DNA of 64,000 nt from Chryseobacterium sp. ON_d1 (GCF_006829085.1 NZ_BJTC01000015.1:87400-151399); one strand, 5' to 3'. Shown: positions 37,196 through 46,069, numbered from the stretch's first letter. Numbers and translations are program-made. Notes: generated from the letters alone by a model not told the origin.

Positions 37196-37843
37196 TTATT
37201 CTGCCAGTTTCAGAAGCTTTTTGAAACTCTCTGTTAAGTTTTTCTCCTGTTCAGACGTATAATCAGCACTGATATTGAATCCACGTCCTGTCGTATTATT
37301 GATCATAATGATGTTTCCATTTTCAAAGTAATTTCTGGTTGTGATAACCTCTGACTTATTGAGATCAAAGGCTTCCGTATCATTATGATCTTTCATAGCT
37401 TTAGCATCATAGAAAAACGGACGGTTATACCTGTATTCTTTCTCCAGAACAAAAGACAGCTGTCCATTCATCAGATAATACTCCATAAGGATCTGCCCTG
37501 TTTCTCCATAATATCTGGCGATCACTTTTTCCAGCTTTTTATCTGCATAATAAAATACTGCTTCTCCCCCTTCAGCCGTTTCTCCTTCAATAGTTTTCTT
37601 TTTTACAGAACTCCATTTTGCATAGGAATTAATTCTTTTAAAGTTGGCCCGTATAGGATTCAAACGGTCTTCCAAGGACTTAAAAGCAATGATACCCTGC
37701 TCTTCGATCCTCTTCTTAATCTCCCCTGTATCTTTTCTTTTGGTGGTAAAAAAAACTGAAGACTGATGATTGAGGTTTTGGGCATATCCGGTACTGATAC
37801 CAATCAATACGGTAAAAATTCCATATAAAAATCTATTCTTCAT
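37196..37843 (-). CDS. Hypothetical exported protein
   Basis: 215 aa with a signal peptide (ends GYAQ). The mature part has strands typical of MORN-like or cystatin-like repeats (AVFYYADKKLEKVIARYYGETGQILMEYYLMNGQLSFVLEKEY). Convergent with the zinc-ribbon gene, with only 6 nt between the stops. No family assigned. Confidence 0.65.
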   Translation of the reverse strand: MKNRFLYGIFTVLIGISTGYAQNLNHQSSVFFTTKRKDTGEIKKRIEEQGIIAFKSLEDRLNPIRANFKRINSYAKWSSVKKKTIEGETAEGGEAVFYYADKKLEKVIARYYGETGQILMEYYLMNGQLSFVLEKEYRYNRPFFYDAKAMKDHNDTEAFDLNKSEVITTRNYFENGNIIMINNTTGRGFNISADYTSEQEKNLTESFKKLLKLAE

Positions 37844-37914
37844 GAGTGTTTTTTACAGATTTAAAATGAACAGCTAAATTAACTTATAAAACAAGTACAG
37901 AAGCATCAAAACAT

Positions 37915-38090
37915 AAAAAAGTTTTAAACACTTAAGTTTTTTCAGTACCTAGCCTTAAGTTTTGTGAAAATCTTTGATTTTTATCTTATGTGAACTTTTC
38001 TGCAGGATCATTTTAAACCTGCTTAAGTGAACTCAAGTGTTCTAAAATAAAACCTTTTGAGACTTTTGTGGTTGGTAAAGTTTAAACAAC
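37915..38090. repeat. Dispersed repeat family C, copy 1 (gene-free stretch)
   Basis: Between 37844 and the tyr promoter there is no gene. Words of the AAAAGTTTTAAACACTTAAG / AAGTGAACTCAAGTGTT type recur here. A similar tract is at 49055-49135. Confidence 0.6.
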
Positions 38091-38135
38091 TTTATAATTT
38101 AGAAAAGAAATTTCATTTCATTTAAAAAATATTTT

Positions 38136-38143
38136 TACCTTTG
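38136..38143 (+). promoter_or_regulatory. -7 box of the tyr leader / tyrA
   Basis: TACCTTTG fits TAnnTTTG. The leader ATG follows after 4 nt (CTGC), the same geometry as the ilv leader. The -33 region reads TTTC instead of TTG. Confidence 0.7.
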
Positions 38144-38147
38144 CTGC

Positions 38148-38204
38148 ATGAATTTTAACAACGGAACATATTATTATAGAATTTTTACCTCAGCTCTGGG
38201 ATAG
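38148..38204 (+). CDS. tyrA leader peptide (attenuator)
   Basis: 18 codons, read as MNFNNGTYYYRIFTSALG, then TAG. Three consecutive TAT (Tyr) codons plus two Phe codons point to sensing of charged tRNA-Tyr. Downstream, GGATAGGG overlapping the stop can pair with CCTCGTCC, the 5' arm of the terminator, at 7 of 8 positions including wobbles. CTCA before it can pair with TGGG to form the protector hairpin. The start codon is 4 nt from the -7 box. The first 11 bases are identical to ilv leader 1. Confidence 0.87.
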   Translation: MNFNNGTYYYRIFTSALG

Positions 38205-38225
38205 GGATTCTTATGAATATAATTT

Positions 38226-38256
38226 AAAACCTCGTCCTAAGGACGAGGTTTTTTTA
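38226..38256 (+). terminator. tyrA attenuator terminator
   Basis: AAAACCTCGTCC-TAA-GGACGAGGTTTT, a perfect 12-bp stem with a T-run, lying between the leader peptide and tyrA (19 nt before the tyrA ATG). Confidence 0.92.
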
Positions 38257-38274
38257 TTTAAAAAATTTAAAAAG

Positions 38275-39117
38275 ATGAAAATAAGTATTATTGGAGTGGG
38301 ATTGATCGGTGGTTCGATGGCTCTGAAATTAAGAGAGAAAAACATCGCCAGCTTCATCTACGGGATAGATAACAATACACAGCATATCAGTGACGCATTG
38401 GATCTTAAAATCATTGATGCGGGTGCAGATCTGGAAGAGGGAATCAAAAACTCTGACCTTATTATTCTTGCCATTCCTGTAGATGCGGCCAGAAAACTAT
38501 TACCCGCTGTTCTAGACCTCGTGTCTGATCAGCAAACTGTTATGGATGCAGGTTCTACCAAAGCCGGAATTGTAAATGCCGTAAAAAGCCATCCGAAACG
38601 TTCAAGATTTGTCGCATTCCACCCGATGTGGGGAACAGAAAACAACGGTCCGAAGTCCGCAGTCGCAGAAAGTTTCTCAGGAAAAGCAGGCGTAATCTGC
38701 AACAAAGAAGAATCTGCAGAAGATGCATTGAATACTGTTGAACAGCTGGTTAATGCCCTTGACATGCATATGATCTACATGAATGCAGAAGATCATGATG
38801 TACACACAGCTTATATTTCCCATATCTCCCACATTACGTCGTATGCTCTTGCCAATACTGTACTGGAAAAAGAACGGGAGGAGGAAACCATTTTTCAGCT
38901 GGCCAGTTCCGGTTTCTCGAGTACCGTACGTCTTGCAAAGTCACATCCGGAAATGTGGGTTCCTATTTTTAAACAAAACAAAGAAAATGTGCTGGATGTA
39001 TTGAACGAGCATATTACCCAGCTCAGAAAATTCAAATCTGCCCTTGAAAAAGAAAACTATGAATACCTTGAAGAACTGATTACCAATGCCAACAGAATTA
39101 GAGGAATTTTAAGATAA
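38275..39117 (+). CDS. tyrA: Prephenate dehydrogenase
   Basis: 280 aa, NAD-dependent oxidative decarboxylation of prephenate to 4-hydroxyphenylpyruvate for tyrosine. The Rossmann loop is GVGLIGGS (7-14). The active-site FHPMWGTENNGP and the HDVHTAYISHISH segment are clear. No chorismate mutase or ACT domain is fused, so control probably lies at transcription through the attenuator described upstream. It is a single gene with its own terminator. Confidence 0.95.
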   Translation: MKISIIGVGLIGGSMALKLREKNIASFIYGIDNNTQHISDALDLKIIDAGADLEEGIKNSDLIILAIPVDAARKLLPAVLDLVSDQQTVMDAGSTKAGIVNAVKSHPKRSRFVAFHPMWGTENNGPKSAVAESFSGKAGVICNKEESAEDALNTVEQLVNALDMHMIYMNAEDHDVHTAYISHISHITSYALANTVLEKEREEETIFQLASSGFSSTVRLAKSHPEMWVPIFKQNKENVLDVLNEHITQLRKFKSALEKENYEYLEELITNANRIRGILR

Positions 39118-39168
39118 GTTATATTACGATACTGAAAGCCCAACGGTTTTTACTTTTATTTTATTAAG

Positions 39169-39205
39169 AAACCCTTAAACAGTAATGTCTAAGGGTTTTG
39201 TTTTG
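39169..39205 (+). terminator. Terminator of tyrA
   Basis: AAACCCTTA (39169-39177) / TAAGGGTTT (39190-39198) followed by a T-rich run; it may also help stop sdaA transcripts from the other side. Confidence 0.75.
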
Positions 39206-39229
39206 TATTGTAAATGGGAATTATTTTCA

Positions 39230-40648
39230 TTAACATTCCGGAACGTTTACTGCAATTGCCAGTCCGCCTTCGGAAGTTTCTTTAAAGCGGTCACTCATAG
39301 ACTGGGCTGTCTCCCACATCGTCTGAATCACCTCATCCAATGTTACCCTTGCTTTGGTAGGATCACTTTCCAGTGCAATATTGGCTGCCGTAATAGCTTT
39401 CATGGCACCCATTGTATTTCTTTCAATACACGGAATCTGAACCAGCCCTTTGATTGGGTCGCAGGTTAATCCAAGATGATGTTCCATGGCAATTTCTGCC
39501 GCCATCAAAACCTGTCCTACACTTCCGCCGAGGATCTCTGTAAGTCCGGCAGCGGCCATTGCGGAAGACACTCCGATTTCTGCCTGACATCCTCCCATTG
39601 CTGCAGAGATCGTTGCATTTTTCTTGAATAATGTTCCGATTTCTCCCGCCACAAGCAGGAATCTTACAATATCATCTTCACTGGTGAACGGGGTAAAGGC
39701 CTGAGCATACATCAATACTGCCGGAATAACACCGCTTGCTCCGTTGGTAGGAGCGGTTATAATCCTTCCGAAACTTGCATTCTCTTCATTCACAGCCAGC
39801 GCAAAGCAGGCAATCCATTTATTGATATTCGTAAAGTTCTCTTCAGCATCTACCACCTGCTGGAACCATTCATCTTTATTTTTATAGATTTTATCACCCA
39901 GAAGCTTTCTGTTGATTCCGGCGGCCCTTCGGGAAACATTCAGCCCACCCGGAAGAACCCCTTCCTTATTAACTCCTTTGTAAATACATTCTTTGATCTG
40001 CTGCCAGATGTAAAGTGCCTCTTGTTTTGTTTCTTCCTGAGTTCTCCAGCTTTCTTCATTGATCAGAATCAGATCTGACATTTTATGAAGCCCAAGCTTC
40101 TCACAGTATTTTGCGATATCAGAAGCTTTATGACAAGGATACAGGGTACGTACACACTGCTTTTGGATAGAATTCTTTTCCTGACTGGCAATGAAACCGC
40201 CTCCCACAGAATAAAAATCCTGCACAAGCTCAGTTCCATCCTCAAAAACAGCTCTGAAGATCATTCCGTTCGGGTGAAAATCAAGGCTTTTTTTCATATT
40301 TAAAACCAAATGATGGCCATAAATAAATGGGATAACCTTCTCGCCCCCCAGATTGATTGTTTGAGTGCTTTTAATATAGTCTATTTTCTCATCAATTTTT
40401 GAAGTATTGATTGTTTTAAAATCTTCGCCGTTCAGCCCGAGCATTCCTGCAATATCAGTTCCGTGCCCAATCCCCGTTTTTGCGAGTGAGCCAAAAAACT
40501 CAAGAAAAACCTCTTTCACTTCTTCGATTGATCTTTCTCTTTTTATAATCCTGATAAATGCAGCAGCTGCATTCCAAGGCCCCATGGTATGCGAACTGGA
40601 AGGGCCTATTCCTACTTTAATAATTTCAAAAACCGATATTGATTCCAT
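39230..40648 (-). CDS. sdaA: L-serine ammonia-lyase (iron-sulfur type)
   Basis: 472 aa, single-chain form with fused beta and alpha parts; deaminates serine to pyruvate. The N-terminal block SVFEIIKVGIGPSSSHTMGPWNAA and the C-terminal GASGVIPAVL, GGCQAEIG, and CDPIKGLVQIPCIERN with cluster cysteines match the 4Fe-4S enzymes. The protein ends in Cys (NVPEC), the tail position that in this family reaches into the active site. A good promoter precedes it. Confidence 0.95.
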   Translation of the reverse strand: MESISVFEIIKVGIGPSSSHTMGPWNAAAAFIRIIKRERSIEEVKEVFLEFFGSLAKTGIGHGTDIAGMLGLNGEDFKTINTSKIDEKIDYIKSTQTINLGGEKVIPFIYGHHLVLNMKKSLDFHPNGMIFRAVFEDGTELVQDFYSVGGGFIASQEKNSIQKQCVRTLYPCHKASDIAKYCEKLGLHKMSDLILINEESWRTQEETKQEALYIWQQIKECIYKGVNKEGVLPGGLNVSRRAAGINRKLLGDKIYKNKDEWFQQVVDAEENFTNINKWIACFALAVNEENASFGRIITAPTNGASGVIPAVLMYAQAFTPFTSEDDIVRFLLVAGEIGTLFKKNATISAAMGGCQAEIGVSSAMAAAGLTEILGGSVGQVLMAAEIAMEHHLGLTCDPIKGLVQIPCIERNTMGAMKAITAANIALESDPTKARVTLDEVIQTMWETAQSMSDRFKETSEGGLAIAVNVPEC

Positions 40649-40674
40649 AAATGATTCGTCATTTTCCTCAAAAA

Positions 40675-40703
40675 CAAAGATACATGATAAATCCTAAAAT
40701 CAA
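40675..40703 (-). promoter_or_regulatory. Promoter of sdaA
   Basis: Minus strand TTG (plus 40701-40703), 18 nt, TATCTTTG (plus 40675-40682): both Bacteroidota elements with near-ideal spacing, 26 nt before the ATG. Confidence 0.75.
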
Positions 40704-40749
40704 TCTTCAAATCTTTAATGAAAACAGAGATCTGATCAGAATATAAAAA

Positions 40750-42093
40750 CTATTGCAGACATTCCTCATGCTGGGAGAGATCAAGCCCTTTATTTTCAGA
40801 CTCTTCAGATACTCTTAATGTGATTATTGAATCTGTAATTTTATATAAAAGCAATGAGCCAAAAAATGTAAAAACGGAAACCAGAACCAAAGCAGCCATA
40901 TGATGAAGAAAAACATCAAGCCCCCCATGAAGCAGACTTGCATTTTCACCATGGGCAAAAACAGCAGTAAGAATCATTCCCATGATCCCTCCTACTCCAT
41001 GACAGGCAAAAACATCCAGTGTATCATCTATTTTCTTTAAAGGTTTCCAATTCACCATTACGTTAGAAACTATTGCAGAGATAAATCCTATAAAAAGGCT
41101 TTCCTGAATGCTTACAAAACCACATCCGGGAGTAATTGCCACCAACCCTACTACAGCCCCGATACAGGCTCCCAAAGCCGAAACACTTCTCCCATTGATT
41201 CTGTCGAAAAAAATCCATGTCATCATCGCTGAAGCAGAAGCAATAGTAGTTGTCCCAAAAGCTGTCGCTGCCGAAGCGGAAGCACTCAATGCGGAACCAG
41301 CATTAAATCCGAACCATCCGAACCAGAGCATTCCTGTACCAAGAAGTACATAAGGAATATTGGAAGGCTCATGATGTGGATTTTTCCTGTTTCCAACCAC
41401 CAAAGCACCTGCAAGAGCTGCAAAACCTGCGCTCATATGCACGACTGTTCCACCGGCAAAATCTTTCACTCCGAAATATTTATTCAAAAGGCCATCAGGA
41501 TGCCATACCATATGACAAAGCGGTGTATAAATAAAAATACTGAAAAGAACGATGAATAATAAATAAGAAATAAAACGTACCCTCTCTGCAAAAGATCCTG
41601 TAATAATGGCAGGAGTAATCACTGCAAATTTCATCTGGAACAGGGCAAAGAGAATAAAAGGAATAGTGGGAGCCATTATTTTATGCGGCAGATCCCCCAC
41701 TCCACAGAAAAACGGGTAACTTAATGGATTTCCGATAATACCATAATGTTTTCCGCCAATGGTAATTCCCAGTGAATTTCCAAAAGATAAAGAGAAACCT
41801 ACGACCACCCATACCAAAGAGATAACACCTAAAGCAATAAAGCTCTGCAGCATGGTTGAAATCACGTTTTTCCTGCCAACCATTCCTCCATAAAAGAAGG
41901 ACAGTCCGGGGGTCATCAGCAGGACAAGTCCTGCCGCAGCCAGAATCCAGGCAACATCGGCCCCTACAATTTTATCTTCGCTTAAAAATTCTCCTGTATC
42001 AGGAATATCTGCAACCGGATTCCAGAATAAACCTCCGATTGCTACAAGTGTAATGACAGAAAATGAAACGATCCATTTTAATCCTACTTTCAT
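40750..42093 (-). CDS. amt: Ammonium transporter
   Basis: 447 aa using the inner Met (MKVGLKWIV), which gives a normal N-terminal signal-like helix. Eleven membrane helices are expected. Diagnostic motifs: FFYGGMVGRKNVISTM, DFAGGTVVHMSAG with the conserved Asp and the first pore His, and ACHGVGGIMGM with the second pore His. It transports ammonium across the cytoplasmic membrane. No glnK gene is adjacent, which is unusual for the family. The alpha/beta hydrolase gene lies upstream on the same strand. Confidence 0.95.
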   Translation of the reverse strand: MKVGLKWIVSFSVITLVAIGGLFWNPVADIPDTGEFLSEDKIVGADVAWILAAAGLVLLMTPGLSFFYGGMVGRKNVISTMLQSFIALGVISLVWVVVGFSLSFGNSLGITIGGKHYGIIGNPLSYPFFCGVGDLPHKIMAPTIPFILFALFQMKFAVITPAIITGSFAERVRFISYLLFIVLFSIFIYTPLCHMVWHPDGLLNKYFGVKDFAGGTVVHMSAGFAALAGALVVGNRKNPHHEPSNIPYVLLGTGMLWFGWFGFNAGSALSASASAATAFGTTTIASASAMMTWIFFDRINGRSVSALGACIGAVVGLVAITPGCGFVSIQESLFIGFISAIVSNVMVNWKPLKKIDDTLDVFACHGVGGIMGMILTAVFAHGENASLLHGGLDVFLHHMAALVLVSVFTFFGSLLLYKITDSIITLRVSEESENKGLDLSQHEECLQ

Positions 42094-42196
42094 AAAATTT
42101 ATATTTAACCCTATCAAATTTAAACATAAATTTTATAAAAACTACCTTTTTAAAACAATACCCCTATAAAAAAATATTATTTAACAAACAATATAT

Positions 42197-42844
42197 TTAA
42201 TTTTCACAAAACACCTCCTTCAGTATTTTAGAAACTTCTTTGGATTTTGTTGCCGGAAAAAGATGGGTTCCTCCCTTCACCACATAATCCGGATTCGAAT
42301 AACGGATCGGAAAAACAATGTCTTTATCCCCTAATATCTGAATCACCTGGGGATTTTCTTCAAACTTCCATTCAGAAACTTTTTCTACCGACCATTTGAG
42401 GTAATAAGGATCTCTTACTTTAAAATATTGCAGAAGCTTTGGATTTTTCGGATCAAAAAGCTTCCTGATAACAGCGTATACATTGGCTGCCTTATCATTG
42501 AATAATCCTACAGGTAATATTCTTGGTATTTTGGTAACCTCACCTGTCTTTATAAATCTGGATTTTTCTTTGTCAGATTTTATACTTCCGAGAATAACGA
42601 CCTTCTCAGCAGGTTTCAGCTGATTGATTTCCTGGACGATAATTCCTCCGAAAGAATATCCCAAAAGACAGAATGGCTCTGAATCATCTACTTTCTCCGC
42701 CATTCTTTTAACATAAGCATCAAAAGGTTCATTTTTTTCAGGGATAAGCCAGTCTATAAAAATCAGTTCACAGTGTTTGGGAAACTCTATTCTTTCAAGG
42801 ACCTTAAAGTCTGCTCCCAGACCGCTCACAATATAAATTTTCAT
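42197..42844 (-). CDS. Alpha/beta-hydrolase
   Basis: 215 aa, small alpha/beta-hydrolase fold. The nucleophile elbow is GYSFGG with Ser64, the probable acid lies in GDKDIVFP, and His about 194 is in GGTHLF. The lid is short. The natural substrate is unknown; esterase or thioesterase activity is likely. On the same strand 103 nt upstream of amt. Confidence 0.8.
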   Translation of the reverse strand: MKIYIVSGLGADFKVLERIEFPKHCELIFIDWLIPEKNEPFDAYVKRMAEKVDDSEPFCLLGYSFGGIIVQEINQLKPAEKVVILGSIKSDKEKSRFIKTGEVTKIPRILPVGLFNDKAANVYAVIRKLFDPKNPKLLQYFKVRDPYYLKWSVEKVSEWKFEENPQVIQILGDKDIVFPIRYSNPDYVVKGGTHLFPATKSKEVSKILKEVFCEN

Positions 42845-42876
42845 ACCACTAATTTATAAAAAATACAGGAACAGAG

Positions 42877-42906
42877 CTAAAAAAAGCAGTTCTCACGAAC
42901 TGCTTT
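42877..42906 (-). terminator. Terminator of the first yceI gene
   Basis: AAAGCAGTTC-TCAC-GAACTGCTTT with an A-run on the plus strand that gives the minus-strand U-tract. Confidence 0.85.
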
Positions 42907-42927
42907 CTGTATCAATAAAAATATATC

Positions 42928-43554
42928 TTATTTTTTCTTTTTTGGAACCCTGTTTTCATTATCCAGCATTTCCGTAGAAACTTTAAACTGAATATCCATT
43001 TCATTCTTGATAAAATAATCTTTCAGTGAAGACTGATAGAATACTTTAAAGTCTCTTCTGTTCAGAGAGAATTTGGCAGATTCAATAGATGTGGTAAACT
43101 GGGTAACATATACATTTGCAGGGAAAGAGATTGTTTTCCTCACTCCTTTAAGGGTAAGATCACCATATACGGTAGAATTGTATTCACTGTTTGCTAATGG
43201 AATAATTTTAGTCAAATGGAATTTTGCAATAGGGAATTTTTTTACTTCAAAGAAGTTGGAGCTTTTCAGATCATTTGTAAGCTTGATCTGATCTTCATCT
43301 GAAACATCTCCTGCCATCAGACTCCTCATATCTATTACAAACTCTCCGTCTACAAGAACTGTATGGTCAAAGTTGAATTTTCCGCTTTTTAACTTTACGG
43401 TTCCTGAATGGGAAGTTTCCTGGGTTTTTACCACCTTATACCCCCACCATCTGATCTCTGATGAAGTCACTTTTGAAACCTTATCAAATTTCTTTTGGGC
43501 AGAAACAAATGATATACTTGCGCACACCATAGCAAACAATAGTAATCTTTTCAT
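42928..43554 (-). CDS. YceI-family periplasmic protein (copy 1)
   Basis: 208 aa with a signal peptide (ends FVSAQ). YceI lipocalin-like beta-barrel: SEIRWWGYKV, GKFNFDHTVLVDGEFVIDMRSL, FFEVKKFPIAKFHLT and GDLTLKGVRKTISFPANV. Family members bind isoprenoid-like lipids in the periplasm. About 75 nt downstream of a paralogue on the same strand, separated by a terminator; it seems to be the more diverged copy. Confidence 0.9.
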   Translation of the reverse strand: MKRLLLFAMVCASISFVSAQKKFDKVSKVTSSEIRWWGYKVVKTQETSHSGTVKLKSGKFNFDHTVLVDGEFVIDMRSLMAGDVSDEDQIKLTNDLKSSNFFEVKKFPIAKFHLTKIIPLANSEYNSTVYGDLTLKGVRKTISFPANVYVTQFTTSIESAKFSLNRRDFKVFYQSSLKDYFIKNEMDIQFKVSTEMLDNENRVPKKKK

Positions 43555-43582
43555 TCTTTTTTATTTACAATTCAACAAAAAT

Positions 43583-43611
43583 AAAAAAAAGTGTAGAACT
43601 TCTACACTTTT
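43583..43611 (-). terminator. Terminator between the two yceI genes
   Basis: AAAAGTGTAGA (43587-43597) / TCTACACTTTT (43601-43611) with an adjacent A-run. Confidence 0.85.
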
Positions 43612-43632
43612 AACAATCTTTTTTTGATTAAT

Positions 43633-44199
43633 TTACTGAGCAGTTACTTTTACAAGCATATCGATATCATCTTTCACAAAAACATCCTGCATCGTAGACT
43701 TATAAGCTACATCAAATTTCTGTCTGTCGAAAGAGAATTTGTTTGATACTAAACTTACCACTCCTTTGCTGTAAGAAATCTTGGCAGGGAAAGAAATAGG
43801 GTTTGTTTTTCCTTTCACCGTAAGGTTTCCTGTTACAAGAGAATTGTAGATTTTATCATTATTTTTCTTTACTCCTGTAATTTTGAAGGTTGCAGTAGGG
43901 AATTTTTCAACTTCAAAGAAGTCACCATTCTTAAGGTGTCCGTTTAATTTCTGCTGATATTCTCCTGTAAGGTCAGTAGAACTGATAGAAGTCATATCCA
44001 ATACGAAGCTCCCGCCTACCAATTGGTTTCCTTTCATTACCATATCACCAGATTTTACTTTTACAGTACCATCGTGAGAGCTGGCCTCAGATTTTGCCAC
44101 TTTGTATCCCCACCAGTGTACATCAGACGCTACTACTTTTTTTGACTGTCCAAATGCTAAGCCACCAGCTAAAACTGCTAATAAAAATATTTTTTTCAT
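43633..44199 (-). CDS. YceI-family periplasmic protein (copy 2)
   Basis: 188 aa with a signal peptide (LAVLAGGLAFGQ). Same layout as its neighbour: SDVHWWGYKVAKSE, GGSFVLDMTSI, FFEVEKFPTATFKITG and GNLTVKGKTNPISFPAKI. The pair is a tandem duplication by the shared WWGYK and FFEVxKFP blocks. It is preceded by a -7 box. Confidence 0.92.
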   Translation of the reverse strand: MKKIFLLAVLAGGLAFGQSKKVVASDVHWWGYKVAKSEASSHDGTVKVKSGDMVMKGNQLVGGSFVLDMTSISSTDLTGEYQQKLNGHLKNGDFFEVEKFPTATFKITGVKKNNDKIYNSLVTGNLTVKGKTNPISFPAKISYSKGVVSLVSNKFSFDRQKFDVAYKSTMQDVFVKDDIDMLVKVTAQ

Positions 44200-44229
44200 T
44201 GAATAGAGTTGTTTACTTATTTAACGGTA

Positions 44230-44237
44230 CAAAGGTA
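44230..44237 (-). promoter_or_regulatory. -7 box of the second yceI gene
   Basis: Minus-strand TACCTTTG, 30 nt before the ATG; the -33 position reads ATG rather than TTG. Confidence 0.5.
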
Positions 44238-44308
44238 GCATCTTCTTTCATAGATTTCATTGATGTATATCAATAAAATTTATTATTTTCATGAATAATA
44301 TCATCTCA

Positions 44309-44336
44309 TAAAAAAACTCCGGATATCCGGAGTTTT
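44309..44336 (-). terminator. Terminator of glk
   Basis: AAAACTCCGGAT/ATCCGGAGTTTT, a perfect palindrome next to the glk stop. Confidence 0.88.
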
Positions 44337-44339
44337 ATT

Positions 44340-45389
44340 TTATAGCTGGTAGTAAGCCGTATAAAGCGCTATACCATTTAATGCTGTGTGATTTTGCTTG
44401 ACCAGATAGATTGGAGTACTTCTAAGCATCTCCTCCATTTTATCACTGATCTTGAACTTTTCGTAGAATTTAGCCTTGTCAATATATTCTCTTACGATCT
44501 GAGGAATATCTCCGGCAATCAGCAGCCCTCCGGTGGCTTTCAATTTTAATGTAAGGTTGTTCGCCTCTCTTGCCAGAAACTCAAGGAAGGTATCTAAAGC
44601 AATTCTGCAGATCAGGACATTGTCCTCAGTAGCTGCTTTATATAATTCCTCCACGAAATTTCCCTGTGCAAGACGTTCTCCTAACCATTCCGGCTCAGGA
44701 TGTCTTTTCACATCTCTCAGGAATCGGTAAATATTGAATAATCCTGACTTGGAAAGTACATTTTCCCAGCTTACAATACCATAGATATTGTTCAGGAACT
44801 GGTAAAATTCAACTTCTACATTGGTTCTTGGCGAAAACTCCGAGTGTCCTCCTTCTGTTGCAAAAGGTCTCAGGTATTTTCCGTCAAAAAAATATCCGGC
44901 TTCACCCAATCCGTTTCCGGGAGCAAGCACAGCTACATTTCCTTTCTCAAGGTGCCCGCCGGTATAGATTGCCTCAAGATCATTATCTTGCAGCAGAGCC
45001 ATTCCGTAAGCAGATGCTTCAAGGTCATTCAGCATGTCTACTTTCTCAAAGCCGAAATCACGGGCATATTCAGCAACATCTAAATGCCAGCCCAATCTTG
45101 CAGGGGTACTCTTTCCGTCTAATACAGGTCCCGGCACAGCCATTCCCAGACGTTTTACATTTTGCAACTGATTGTCCTGAACAAACTTTTTCAAAATATC
45201 TGAAAAAGAAGAGTATTCCTGGGTTGCATATGTATTTTCTACTTTTATCTCAAGACCTCCGTTCCCGGAAACGAAATAGCCTAAGATTGTTATGTCTTCA
45301 CGGAGACTTGCCCCGATGATAGAAACATGATCATTATTACTGTTCTCTACTCCTGGTAAATAAAGTGGAAATTTTGGATTCAGAATCAT
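44340..45389 (-). CDS. glk: Glucokinase
   Basis: 349 aa from the ATG at 45389; the longer frame would run through a terminator and a -7 box. Phosphorylates glucose with ATP. Glk-family motifs: LGMAVPGPV, VDMLNDLEASAYG, APGNGLGEAGYF, EGGHSEFSPR with the catalytic-region Glu/His, and GGLLIAGDIP. The N-terminal phosphate-1 loop is weaker than in E. coli Glk. Single gene. Confidence 0.9.
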   Translation of the reverse strand: MILNPKFPLYLPGVENSNNDHVSIIGASLREDITILGYFVSGNGGLEIKVENTYATQEYSSFSDILKKFVQDNQLQNVKRLGMAVPGPVLDGKSTPARLGWHLDVAEYARDFGFEKVDMLNDLEASAYGMALLQDNDLEAIYTGGHLEKGNVAVLAPGNGLGEAGYFFDGKYLRPFATEGGHSEFSPRTNVEVEFYQFLNNIYGIVSWENVLSKSGLFNIYRFLRDVKRHPEPEWLGERLAQGNFVEELYKAATEDNVLICRIALDTFLEFLAREANNLTLKLKATGGLLIAGDIPQIVREYIDKAKFYEKFKISDKMEEMLRSTPIYLVKQNHTALNGIALYTAYYQL

Positions 45390-45404
45390 AACCTCAAATT
45401 TTAC

Positions 45405-45412
45405 CAAATATA
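45405..45412 (-). promoter_or_regulatory. -7 box of glk
   Basis: Minus-strand TATATTTG, 15 nt before the ATG; supports the internal start codon. Confidence 0.55.
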
Positions 45413-45442
45413 ATAATTGTTTTTGTAAATCCTGCACAGAAC

Positions 45443-45475
45443 AAAAAAACCTTTCCACTTTCGTGAAAAGGTTTT
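45443..45475 (-). terminator. Terminator of the 45506 outer membrane protein gene
   Basis: AAAACCTTTCCAC / GTGAAAAGGTTTT stem with a seven-A run on the plus strand. Confidence 0.85.
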
Positions 45476-45505
45476 GGTTAATAATTGTTTATATATTAAA
45501 TCTAA

Positions 45506-46069
45506 CTACTTTCCTAATGGAATATTGTAACCGAATCCTACTCCGATATTTCCCACATTATAGTCCTGACCAGGCAAATCTCCTTTTGTTCCTACAAAAA
45601 CCTTTTGGTATTGCACGAAGAAATTCCAGTCTCTGTTGTGGTATCCGATCTCCGGTTTAAGGTAAAACCCTCCGTCTGCTCTTTCAACACCGGTATTTGA
45701 TGCAACTGCTTTATCTCCAACTAAGAAACCATATCCTAAGTCTGTTCCGAAATAAAACCCGGTCTGTTTCGGATAAATTCTGATTAAAGCCGCTACAGGA
45801 ATTACCCCTACATCATTATTTTTATATCCGTTATTGTCTTTTCCAAAATAGTGAGTATATCCTGATGCGATACCTAGTCCAAATCCCGGTGTAATCAGGT
45901 TTTGGTAAGATACATCTACTCCTACTGCAGCGGAAAGATTATCTGAGGGAACTGCTAAACCAACATTTGCACCTACTTTGATCATATTATTCATCTGAGC
46001 ACTTTGGGCACTTGCTATACCTGCTGTTAAAATACCAGCCAGTACTATTGCTTGTTTAAACATTTTCAT
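45506..46069 (-). CDS. Outer membrane beta-barrel protein
   Basis: 187 aa with a signal peptide (ends ASAQ). The mature part has eight or so amphipathic strands, Gly/aromatic rich (VGANVGLAVPSDN, GFGLGIASGYTHYFG, FYFGTDLGYGFLVGD, IGVGFGYNIPLGK), as in OmpW/OmpA-like small barrels. Function unknown. Its promoter was not identified. Confidence 0.8.
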   Translation of the reverse strand: MKMFKQAIVLAGILTAGIASAQSAQMNNMIKVGANVGLAVPSDNLSAAVGVDVSYQNLITPGFGLGIASGYTHYFGKDNNGYKNNDVGVIPVAALIRIYPKQTGFYFGTDLGYGFLVGDKAVASNTGVERADGGFYLKPEIGYHNRDWNFFVQYQKVFVGTKGDLPGQDYNVGNIGVGFGYNIPLGK

